Assembly: GCA_021780755.1 (NCBI GenBank)
Contig: JAJXYF010000015.1
Span: 1-64,000 of the forward strand
Reading direction: 5' to 3'
Length of the DNA: 64,000 nucleotides
DNA from: Deltaproteobacteria bacterium
GTDB taxonomy: Bacteria > Desulfobacterota > Binatia > Binatales > Binataceae
The notes beneath the pieces were generated by a model that was given only the letters and a program-made list of their open reading frames with translations, was not told the DNA's origin and searched no databases. Each line of letters opens with the position of its first letter. Position 1 is the first letter of the stretch. This document shows, piece by piece, positions 43,876 through 50,973 of this stretch. A program made the position numbers and the translations under genes.

Positions 43876-46035
43876 GTGCCTGTGTTACGCACCAGCCGAC
43901 TTGTCAGAGCATTCGCCGCCGCAGTGTTTGGCCTCTTAATGGCGACGACCGTATTGGCGCAGACCTTGACGGTGACCTACCCGACTCACCAGCGGCTGTC
44001 GCCACGGATGTCAGACCTCCACGGCAGCCCGATGGTGAGTGGTCCAACCGTGATCCATCGTCCGCTGATGCCGCGCGTGGGCGGTAATTCGCAGCAACCG
44101 GATGGCGCACTGCAAACCAGCTCCGGTCCTTCGGTCAGCACGACGGTGGGTACCAGCTTCGACGGGATGAGCGTGTACAACGGCGGATATATTCCGTCGG
44201 ACAATAATATCGCGGTCGGACCCAATGACGTGGTCGAGGTGGTTAACGCGGCCTATGCGGTGTACAGCAAGAGCGGAGCTACGCTGCTGGCTCCGGTCGC
44301 GCTCAAAAATCTATGGCAGAGTCTCACCGGCTCTTCCTGCGCGGCCAACAACGGCGGCGACACGGTGGTTCAGTACGACCGCGCGGCCGACCGTTGGATG
44401 GTTACGCAGTTGGGCAGTCTATCCAGTCCCTATTCCGAGTGTATCGCGGTTTCGCAGACCAACGATCCGACCGGGGCATTTAATCTTTATTCCTACTCCT
44501 TCGGGACCAATCTAAACGATTACCCGAAGTTCGGCGTGTGGCCCACGGCGACCAATAGCGCCTACTTGGCCACCTACAACCTGTTCTCCGGCGGTTCATC
44601 ATTCGTCGGGCCGGAAATCTGCGCTTACGATCGCACGGCGATGCTAAATGGGGCGTCGAGCCCCGCCGCCCTGTGTTTCACCGGTATTTCCGGCGCGAGC
44701 TTCCTGCCGGTTGACCTTGACGGTCCCACGCCGCCCCTCGACGGCACTCCGGGTTATTTCGTGGACCTCAACGGTTCTGCTCTGGGCGTTTACAAATTGT
44801 CACCAAACTTTACCAACAACACCGCCACGGTGAGTTCGTTTTCGAGCCTCCCGGTGGCCGGCTACAGCGCTGCTTTATCCAGCCCGCAGCCGGGGACTAC
44901 GGAGACGCTCGACTCCCTGTCCGACCGCCTCATGTACCGTCTGGCCTTTCGGATGTTTTCCGATCACGAATCGATCGTGGTGAACCATTCGGTAGTGGGC
45001 TCGAGCTCGAACAACTCGGGCGTGCGCTGGTACGAGCTGCGATCGCCGGTTTCGAGCACGGGTACTTTCTCGTTGTATCAGCAAGGTACGTTTGCCCCGG
45101 ATTCGAGTTACCGCTGGATGGGGAGTGCCGCGATGGATCAGTCCGGCGACGTGGCGATTGGCTATAGCGTTTCGGACAGCAGCGGCGTGTACCCTTCAGT
45201 CCGCTACACTGGCAGGACGCCATCCGATGCCCTCGGAACTATGGAAGCTGAAGATAGTATTGTCGCCGGCGCAGGTTCGCAGACCGGTTACACGCGCTGG
45301 GGCGACTACAGTTCTATGCGGATCGATCCGGTCGACGACTGCACGCTGTGGTATGTCAACGAATATTATCCGGTGACTTCCAGTTACGGATGGTACACCC
45401 GCATCGGTTCCTTCAAGTTCACCAACTGCGGCAGCACCAGCCCGGATTTTTCCCTGTCGGCGAATCCGACTTCGACCTCCGTCACGGTCGGCAGTTCGGC
45501 AACTTCGACCATCAGCGTGGGCGCGATCAACGGATTCACCGATACGGTGAACCTGAGTACGACTTGCATCACCGGCGCGACCTGTTCACTCAGCCCCACT
45601 TCGGTGAAGCAGAGTGGCAACTCGACACTGACTATCGCGACGGGCTCATCGACGCCGGGCGGTACGTATAGCGTTACCGTAACGGGCACCGATTCGACCA
45701 CGAATTCGACGCATTCGGTCATCCTGACGGCGACCGTGAACGTGAACTTCACCATGCCGAGCTCATTGTCGCTTACGGTGAATCGCGGCTCGAGTAAGAC
45801 CGTCGCCGTGAGTGTCGGAGAAGTGACCGAATCAACTGCTGTGACCCTGAACATTTCCGGTCTGCCGAGGGGCGTCAAGGCGAGCTTTTCGCCGAACCCG
45901 GTTCCCTCCGGCAGCAGTTCGACGTTGACCATCTCGGCAACGAAAAACGCAGCCAGAGGAACTTCCAATTCGACCATCTCGGGCACTGGCGGCTCCGTTA
46001 CTAATAAGACGACGCTCGCGCTCACCGTCAAATAG
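43876..46035 (+). CDS. large secreted protein with beta-rich C-terminal repeats
   Basis: 719 residues from GTG 43876, which has GGAGAG seven bases upstream; an upstream ATG (43846) has no such site. A signal peptide (VRAFAAAVFGLLMATTVLAQ) is followed by a large domain with NNIAVGPNDVVEVVNAAYAV and many glycine/serine/asparagine/aspartate turns. The C-terminal third has two Ig-like units: SLSANPTSTSVTVGSSATST, and one containing SLTVNRGSSKTVAVSVGEVT. Such Ig-like secreted proteins are common in soil bacteria; the catalytic role, if any, is not visible. A strong terminator follows 11 bases after the stop. Confidence 0.75.
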   Translation: MPVLRTSRLVRAFAAAVFGLLMATTVLAQTLTVTYPTHQRLSPRMSDLHGSPMVSGPTVIHRPLMPRVGGNSQQPDGALQTSSGPSVSTTVGTSFDGMSVYNGGYIPSDNNIAVGPNDVVEVVNAAYAVYSKSGATLLAPVALKNLWQSLTGSSCAANNGGDTVVQYDRAADRWMVTQLGSLSSPYSECIAVSQTNDPTGAFNLYSYSFGTNLNDYPKFGVWPTATNSAYLATYNLFSGGSSFVGPEICAYDRTAMLNGASSPAALCFTGISGASFLPVDLDGPTPPLDGTPGYFVDLNGSALGVYKLSPNFTNNTATVSSFSSLPVAGYSAALSSPQPGTTETLDSLSDRLMYRLAFRMFSDHESIVVNHSVVGSSSNNSGVRWYELRSPVSSTGTFSLYQQGTFAPDSSYRWMGSAAMDQSGDVAIGYSVSDSSGVYPSVRYTGRTPSDALGTMEAEDSIVAGAGSQTGYTRWGDYSSMRIDPVDDCTLWYVNEYYPVTSSYGWYTRIGSFKFTNCGSTSPDFSLSANPTSTSVTVGSSATSTISVGAINGFTDTVNLSTTCITGATCSLSPTSVKQSGNSTLTIATGSSTPGGTYSVTVTGTDSTTNSTHSVILTATVNVNFTMPSSLSLTVNRGSSKTVAVSVGEVTESTAVTLNISGLPRGVKASFSPNPVPSGSSSTLTISATKNAARGTSNSTISGTGGSVTNKTTLALTVK

Positions 46036-46045
46036 AACTTCTCCA

Positions 46046-46096
46046 CCCCCCTGACTCGCGCGAATCCATTCGTGGATTCGCGCGCGAGTCAGGGGG
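46046..46096. terminator. strong hairpin after the secreted protein gene
   Basis: CCCCCTGACTCGCGCG, an inner AATCCA, a TTCG loop and the full complement form an arm of about 22 bp with a two-base bulge. It starts 11 bases after the stop codon at 46035. It is followed by AATTT rather than a T-run, so it may act as a strong stem or bidirectional terminator. Confidence 0.75.
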
Positions 46097-46293
46097 AATT
46101 TCCGCTCGGCCAACTCCGCGCATAGTCGAAACGTCATTCACACTCTTGATCCGTCGATACCGGATTGACGGGCATCGGGCCGCATGCGAGCGGGTTGAAT
46201 GGCCGCGCCCGAATGCGCACAATTACCGGGCCCGCGGGCGGACGAATCGCCCGGGGCGATCAATGTTTATCGAAGCGTACACGGGGATTGCGA

Positions 46294-46998
46294 ATGACGA
46301 GAGATAACGAAACGGTTGCCGCGCTCGATGCGCTGGGGGCCGAGATGAGCCTGCTCAAGCATCCGTTTTACCAGCAATGGAGCGCGGGCACGCTGTCGGC
46401 GGAACGCTTGCGCAACTATGCGATTCAGTACTATCGGCACGTCGCGGCGTTTCCGCGCTACCTGAGCGCGCTGCATTCGCGATGCGACGTCCTGGAGACG
46501 CGCCAGGTGCTGCTGGAGAACCTGATCGAAGAGGAGCGCGGCGCCGGGAACCATCCGGAACTGTGGCTCAGGTTTGCCGGCGCTCTGGGCGTCACGCGCG
46601 AAGCGGTGCTGGCGGCGGAGGCGTTGCCGGCGGCGACCGCGCTGGTGGCCACGTTCGATCATCTGAGCCGCGCACTGCCGCTGACGGCGGGGCTTAGCGC
46701 GCTCTACGTTTACGAGTCGCAAGTAGCGGAGGTGGCCGGCGTAAAGATCGACGGACTGCGGCGCTTCTATGGATTTGCGGACGGCGCGGACAGCGGCGGT
46801 GACACGAACGAGACGAGCGGCGCAAAGGCTGACGGCACGAAATTCTTTGAAGTGCATCGCGCGGCCGATCCGGATCATGCACGAGCGATCGCCGGGCTTA
46901 TCGAGCGCCACGGCGGTGGTGCGGAGGATCGCGCGGTTGCGTTGGAGGCGGGACGCATGGCGTTGCGAGCGGTGTGGGACCTGCTCGACAGCGTTTGA
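46294..46998 (+). CDS. CADD-like iron-binding oxidase (putative p-aminobenzoate synthase)
   Basis: 234 residues from ATG 46294. The segment LLKHPFYQQWSAGTLSAERL followed by QYYRHVAAFPRYLSALHSRC resembles the CADD family (TenA/PqqC/heme-oxygenase fold). In Chlamydia, CADD is a self-sacrificing di-iron enzyme that makes p-aminobenzoate for folate. Metal-type residues include LIEEERGAGNHPELW and YVYESQVAEVAG. The biotin synthase gene follows 51 bases later on the same strand. An alternative is a TenA-type or PQQ-related protein. The Tyr/Lys donors cannot be fixed from sequence alone. Confidence 0.72.
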   Translation: MTRDNETVAALDALGAEMSLLKHPFYQQWSAGTLSAERLRNYAIQYYRHVAAFPRYLSALHSRCDVLETRQVLLENLIEEERGAGNHPELWLRFAGALGVTREAVLAAEALPAATALVATFDHLSRALPLTAGLSALYVYESQVAEVAGVKIDGLRRFYGFADGADSGGDTNETSGAKADGTKFFEVHRAADPDHARAIAGLIERHGGGAEDRAVALEAGRMALRAVWDLLDSV

Positions 46999-47049
46999 GA
47001 TCGATGGGAGTACGCGAGTTTGGCTAAGCGGGCAATCGCACGCGCGTGA

Positions 47050-48114
47050 GTGAGTAATCGAGTGAGTATCGCGGGACCGGGACAGGGTGACGATAGAACT
47101 GTGGCAACAATCAGGTTTGAAGATTTGGATTTGGCGGACGTGGTCGAGCGGGTGCTGGCGGGCGCGGAGCTTGAGCGGGCGGAGGCGCATGCGATCCTGA
47201 ATTGCCCGGACCAACGATTGGCGGAATTGCTCGCGGCGACGCTGCGCGTGCGCGAGGCGGCGTTCGGGCGGCGGGTCAAGGTGTGTATCCTGCGCAACGC
47301 GCAAAGCGGTATCTGTCCGGAGGATTGTAGCTATTGCTCGCAGTCGCGGATCTCGCGCGCGGAAATCCCCGTTTACAAGATGCAGAGCGTTGAGGAGTTG
47401 TGCGAAGGGGCGCGCATGGCGGTCGCGAGCGGGGCGCGGCGCTACTGCATGGTGTGCAGCATGCGCGGGCCGGGCGCGCGCGAAATCGAGCATCTGGCGG
47501 CGGCGTGCGAGCGAATCCGCAGTGAGTATCCGACGCTCGAGCTGTGTCTGTCGCTGGGACTGATGAGCGAGGAGCAGGCGCGGCGTTTGAAGCAGGCGGG
47601 GGCGGGATGGATCAATCATAACCTCAATACCAGCCGGCGCTTTTATCCGGAGATCTGCACCACCCATACGTGGGACGACCGCGTGCGGACGATCGAGAAC
47701 GTACGCGCGGCAGGCCTGTCGGTGTGCTCGGGCGGGATTATCGGGATGGGCGAGAGCGACGACGACGTAATCGATCTGGCCTACGCGACGCGGCGGGTGG
47801 GGGCGGAATCGGTGCCGGTGAACTTTCTCCATCCGATCGCGGGAACCCCGCTGGAACATGCGGCGCGCTTGACGCCGGAGCGGTGTCTGAAGGCGGCGTG
47901 CCTGTTTCGCCTGCTCAATCCGCGCAGCGAGGTGCGCGCGGCGGGCGGGCGCGAGTTGAACCTGGGCACGCGGCAGGCGGACATTTTCAACGCGGTCAAT
48001 TCGATCTTCGTCAATGGCTATTTGACGACCGCGGGATGGGGGATCGGGGCGACGCGCGAGTTGATCGAGGGCGCGGGTTTCGAAGTGGAAGTGGAGCCGT
48101 CGGCGGCGACCTGA
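47050..48114 (+). CDS. bioB: biotin synthase (radical SAM)
   Basis: 354 codons from GTG 47050 (GTG 47101 is an alternative start, and neither has a strong site). The radical-SAM cluster Cys89-x3-Cys93-x2-Cys96 lies in GICPEDCSYCSQS. The auxiliary [2Fe-2S] ligands fit CMVCSMRGPG and a later cysteine, and the C-terminal part has LNLGTRQADIFNAVNSIFVNGYLTT. BioB inserts sulfur into dethiobiotin to form biotin. It is downstream of the CADD-like gene, a possible cofactor-biosynthesis pair. Confidence 0.93.
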   Translation: MSNRVSIAGPGQGDDRTVATIRFEDLDLADVVERVLAGAELERAEAHAILNCPDQRLAELLAATLRVREAAFGRRVKVCILRNAQSGICPEDCSYCSQSRISRAEIPVYKMQSVEELCEGARMAVASGARRYCMVCSMRGPGAREIEHLAAACERIRSEYPTLELCLSLGLMSEEQARRLKQAGAGWINHNLNTSRRFYPEICTTHTWDDRVRTIENVRAAGLSVCSGGIIGMGESDDDVIDLAYATRRVGAESVPVNFLHPIAGTPLEHAARLTPERCLKAACLFRLLNPRSEVRAAGGRELNLGTRQADIFNAVNSIFVNGYLTTAGWGIGATRELIEGAGFEVEVEPSAAT

Positions 48115-48372
48115 GCGCCGCCGACGTTATGCGAAAGCGCGCGTCACGGTTCGCCCGCGATGAGCATAGGGGACGAGGTGCGTCTAACGAAGGATTTCAC
48201 GCGCGCGCGGTTTTGAGCGATTGGCGGCCCAGGCGCCCGGCGATGGATGGGCCAGGGGTGCCGTCCACGCGGCGCAGCGAGGATAAAAGAGACGCAAGAT
48301 CGGCTTTTGCGCAGTGCGAGAAGGCTTCGACGGATGGCGAGTATAAAATCGCTACACGAAGGAGAGGCGAAA

Positions 48373-48499
48373 ATGTTTCACGTGAAACATTTTCGCGGTC
48401 CGTTTGCCGTGAAATTGTTCACCCAAAAGGGGTGAAGGATTTCATCCTTGTAGAGAGGTTTTTGGGGAAGGATTTCACTCATTTTGGGTGAATGATTTC
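48373..48499 (+). repeat. parS-linked composite element, copy B
   Basis: parS is followed after 12 bases by the 27-base box at 48402-48428 (GTTTGCC, TGAAAT, GTTCACCCAAAA in order). That box differs from the reverse complement of copy A at only two positions, at the same spacing. Further right are TGAAGGATTTCA, TTTTTGGGGAAGGATTTCA and an inverted ATTTTGGGTGAATGATTTCA (48480-48499), mirroring the order seen in copy A. Confidence 0.75.
48374..48389. promoter_or_regulatory. parS centromere site B
   Basis: TGTTTCACGTGAAACA again matches the parS consensus exactly. Here the perfect palindrome extends to 30 bp (48367-48396), unusually long and probably strong for ParB loading. It lies 31.2 kb from site A. 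Confidence 0.9.
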
Positions 48500-48686
48500 A
48501 TCGTTGACAGGCGGGGAGAGACGAGCGTGCCGGGGCGCGGGAAGCCGGGAGTAGGTGGGCTGGCGGAGTTGCGCGCGCGTGCGCTTTGAGAGGCGAGGAT
48601 TTGGCGCGGCACCGCCCTGAATATCTCTGGCGCGTAATTCACCGGACTGACCGAGGGGGCGGCTGGGGCGCGCGGGGACCGCGCGA

Positions 48687-48762
48687 GATCCTTCGCGCGG
48701 CTCAGGATAACGGAGAGGGGCGAAGCGGGGCACCGGGACCCGTTCGCGCGGCCCAGGATGAC
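48687..48762. repeat. two short CAGGAT-type repeats
   Basis: GATCCTTCGCGCGG followed by CTCAGGATAAC (48687-48711), and GACCCGTTCGCGCGG followed by CCCAGGATGAC (48737-48762), are variants of one unit. They recall the short CTCAGGATGAC repeats widespread in intergenic DNA. Confidence 0.55.
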
Positions 48763-48800
48763 AGAGGGGGGGCTCGTTGCGCCGAGGGTGGGGCGGGGGA

Positions 48801-49691
48801 CTAGCGGCCCTCCCCGAAGATCCGCGCGATGACCGCAGTCACCCGCGAGGTGGCCTCCGCGATCGCCAGCAGGCGCCCGTTGGCGATGACCTTGAACCAT
48901 CCCGCCGTCGCGGGCACCAGCCCGTCGAGCGCGCGCGAGTCGCCGTTGCGCAAGCGCTTCGCGGTCGCCTCGTCCACTGCCGCCTCGGGCAGATCGGACA
49001 CCGCCTCACGCAAGCCGATTAGACGCAAGCCGTCGCCCCCGTTTTCGAGCGCCGCGAGCACTTCGTCGAGCGGCCGCGCGTTTTCGATGGCGAAGGCGCC
49101 GTTGCGGACGCGGCGCAATTCCTGGAGATGGGCGGCGGTGTCGAGCGCCAACCCGATATCGCGCGCAAGCGAGCGCACGTAGGTGCCGGGCGAGCAGACC
49201 AGGGTAAAGCGAATCGCGGCGTCGCCCTCGGCGGCCAGTTCGAGGCGTGCGATCTCGACCTGGCGCGGCTCCGGCGGCGCGACTTCCTCGCCGCGGCGCG
49301 CGAGCTTGTAGAGCGGCACGCCGCCGCGCTTGATCGCCGAGAAGATCGGCGGGGTCTGCGTGATCGTGCCGGTAAAGCGCGCGGCAATCGCGGCCATCCG
49401 CGCCGCGTCGAGCGGCGGGACCGCCGCCGTTCGCACCACCGCTCCCGTTCGGTCGAGGGTGTCGGTCTCGGTGCCCATCGCGATCAGACCGGCATAATGT
49501 TTCTCGCCATCGTGAAGGAAGGGCGCGAGCTTGGTCGCCTCGCCGACCAGGATCGGCAGCACTCCGGTCGCGAAGGGATCGAGCGTGCCCAGATGGCCCA
49601 CGCGCGCGGGCTTCACGCGCCATTTGAGCTGGCGCACCACGTCGGCGGAGGTCGGCCCGGCCGGCTTGTCGATAAGTATTATTCCATCCAT
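48801..49691 (-). CDS. truB: tRNA pseudouridine(55) synthase
   Basis: 296 residues. Starts MDGIILIDKPAGPTSADVVR. The catalytic aspartate is Asp38 in GHLGTLDPFATGVLP, and the KLAPFLHDGEKHYAG and CSPGTYVRSLARDIG segments match TruB. It makes pseudouridine 55 in the T-loop of tRNAs. It is the last gene of the rimP-nusA-ylxR-infB-DUF503-rbfA-truB operon. A copy of the dispersed repeat lies between rbfA and this start. Confidence 0.93.
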   Translation of the reverse strand: MDGIILIDKPAGPTSADVVRQLKWRVKPARVGHLGTLDPFATGVLPILVGEATKLAPFLHDGEKHYAGLIAMGTETDTLDRTGAVVRTAAVPPLDAARMAAIAARFTGTITQTPPIFSAIKRGGVPLYKLARRGEEVAPPEPRQVEIARLELAAEGDAAIRFTLVCSPGTYVRSLARDIGLALDTAAHLQELRRVRNGAFAIENARPLDEVLAALENGGDGLRLIGLREAVSDLPEAAVDEATAKRLRNGDSRALDGLVPATAGWFKVIANGRLLAIAEATSRVTAVIARIFGEGR

Positions 49692-49712
49692 GAGGGAGAT
49701 AGGGGGAGAGTT

Positions 49713-49817
49713 GTTGAGGAACCCAAAACCTTTGATTTTTTCTGAAACCTTTTCAAGGTTTCAGACTTCCCACAATGCCTTGATGCTCGCGATGCCCGGA
49801 TAGGCAGTTGAGTCGAG
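49713..49817 (+). repeat. dispersed structured repeat, copy 1
   Basis: Box 1 GTTGAGGAACCCAAAACC; hairpin CTGAAACCTT (49742-49751) and its complement AAGGTTTCAG (49755-49764) with a TTC loop; ACTTCCC; then a 3' box TTGATGCTCGCGATGCCCGG and AGTTGAG. It lies between the rbfA stop and the truB start. Confidence 0.8.
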
Positions 49818-49886
49818 TAAAAACTCATCGCCCGAGCAGAGCGCCTGCCTCGAATTTACCGGAAGCCCGGCGCGACAGAGATCCCG

Positions 49887-50243
49887 TTACTCGCGGGGAC
49901 GGCTCGCGCGCAGCAACTCCTCGACGCGCGCGGCGTTTTCGAGTCCCGGATCGAACTCGAAGTCGAGTTGCGGCGTATAGCGCAAGCCGAGCACGCGGCC
50001 GATGTTGCGACGGATAAAGCCCTCGGCGCTGGCGAAGCCCTTGACCGCGTCGGCGGCGTGCGACCGGCCCTCGAAATGCGAGAAGAAGACGCGGCCCTGC
50101 CGCAGATCATCGCTCATCCGGACCGAAGTCAGCGTCACTCCGCGCAAACGCGGATCCCGCAAGTCGCGCAAGAGCATCAGCGACAACTCCCGCAAGACCA
50201 TTTCGGCGACCCGTCCCGGCCGCCTGCCATCACCCGATGCCAT
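49887..50243 (-). CDS. rbfA: ribosome-binding factor A
   Basis: 118 residues from ATG 50243 (MASGDGRRPGRVAEMV); the longer frame to 50306 is unlikely as it only adds 21 non-conserved residues. The KH-like fold is suggested by RPGRVAEMVLRELSLMLLRDL, the strands GVTLTSVRMSDDLRQGRVFF and the C-terminal LRYTPQLDFEFDPGLENAARVEELL. RbfA matures the 16S rRNA 5' end of the 30S subunit. It lies between the DUF503 and truB genes in the operon. Confidence 0.9.
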   Translation of the reverse strand: MASGDGRRPGRVAEMVLRELSLMLLRDLRDPRLRGVTLTSVRMSDDLRQGRVFFSHFEGRSHAADAVKGFASAEGFIRRNIGRVLGLRYTPQLDFEFDPGLENAARVEELLRASRPRE

Positions 50244-50322
50244 AATATGAATACTACAGGCAAACGCCGCGCCGCCGAAACCGCCAGGGTACGCCACCGA
50301 CCTCATCGTTCAACAGGGCACT

Positions 50323-50610
50323 TCAGTAGCTGATTATTTCGAGCTGTTCTTCGCCGAGCGGCGCCAACCCGAGACGTTCGATAAAATTGACGACTTCGCG
50401 CAGCGCCGAATCGACAAAGGCGCGATCGTTGCCGACCTGGCAGATCCCGAGTTCGGCCCGCTGCCACATATCATGATCGTCGGATTCGGCGATCGAGACG
50501 TTGAACTTGTCGCGCACGCGGGCCTTGATCGATCGCAAGACCTGGCGCTTGCCCTTGAGCGAATGGTTTTCGGGCAGGTAGAGGGTGAGCCGCAGGACCC
50601 CGACGACCAT
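50323..50610 (-). CDS. DUF503 (YlxP-like) protein
   Basis: 95 residues with a GGAGG site before ATG 50610. Sequence MVVGVLRLTLYLPENHSLKGKRQVLRSIKARVRDKFNVSIAE is the hallmark of the DUF503/YlxP family. It is found between infB and rbfA in many bacteria and is thought to act in ribosome assembly or translation. It is separated from infB by an unusually long gap that contains two repeats. Confidence 0.88.
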   Translation of the reverse strand: MVVGVLRLTLYLPENHSLKGKRQVLRSIKARVRDKFNVSIAESDDHDMWQRAELGICQVGNDRAFVDSALREVVNFIERLGLAPLGEEQLEIISY

Positions 50611-50672
50611 CGCAGAAACCTCCGCGCGGCAGCGCGCGCAATCGAGCCTCGCGCGGCATCCCGCGCGAAGCC

Positions 50673-50774
50673 GTTGAGGAGCGAAGAACTATATTATTTA
50701 CTGAAACCTCACGAGGTTTCAGACTTCCCACTGGGCTTTGACGCCGCGATGCCCGGGTGTCCGCTGAGTTGAGC
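50673..50774 (+). repeat. dispersed structured repeat, copy 2
   Basis: GTTGAGGAGCGAAGAAC opens the copy; CTGAAACCTC (50701-50710) and GAGGTTTCAG (50713-50722) form a tight hairpin, then ACTTCCC, and finally TTTGACGCCGCGATGCCCGG with CTGAGTTGAG. It lies between the infB stop and the DUF503 start. Confidence 0.8.
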
Positions 50775-50829
50775 GAGAACTTGCAGGATGAGGGGCCCGT
50801 TCACGCAGACTTCCGCACCAGGCTCATGG

Positions 50830-50926
50830 TGTCAGGCTGAGTGCAGCGAAGAATCCCGGATCGGCCAAAGTCGCAATTGATATTTTCCCGGGATTCTTCA
50901 CTGCGCAGATTTCGTTCAGCATGACA
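50830..50926. repeat. long imperfect inverted repeat
   Basis: The left arm TGTCAGGCTGAGTGCAGCGA with AGAATCCCGG (50830-50859) pairs with the right arm CCGGGATTCTTCACTGCG onward to CATGACA (50888-50926), with nine extra bases in the right arm. It resembles the widespread GCGAAGAATC-type intergenic palindromes. It lies just downstream of the infB stop and may act as a hairpin terminator or be a MITE-like remnant. Confidence 0.6.
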
Positions 50927-50973
50927 AAGCGGCTTGAGCAGAGACGGGTTGCCCTTGCGCTATCTCAGCGCCC

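Larger units (their letters stand above)
48115..48800. other. intergenic region with parS element B and short repeats
   Basis: 686 bases between the convergent bioB and truB genes, with no supported gene. The parS composite element occupies 48367-48499. Two copies of a short repeat containing TTCGCGCGGCTCAGGATAAC or a close variant lie at 48687-48711 and 48737-48762; a third-like copy is at about 57559-57588. The DNA is otherwise GC-rich. Confidence 0.6.

Noticed and set aside
49742-49764. Hairpins of the dispersed repeat as intrinsic terminators
   Set aside because: In neither direction is a hairpin followed by a run of U; they are followed by ACTTCCC or a few A's, and they occur upstream of starts in operons expected to be co-transcribed.
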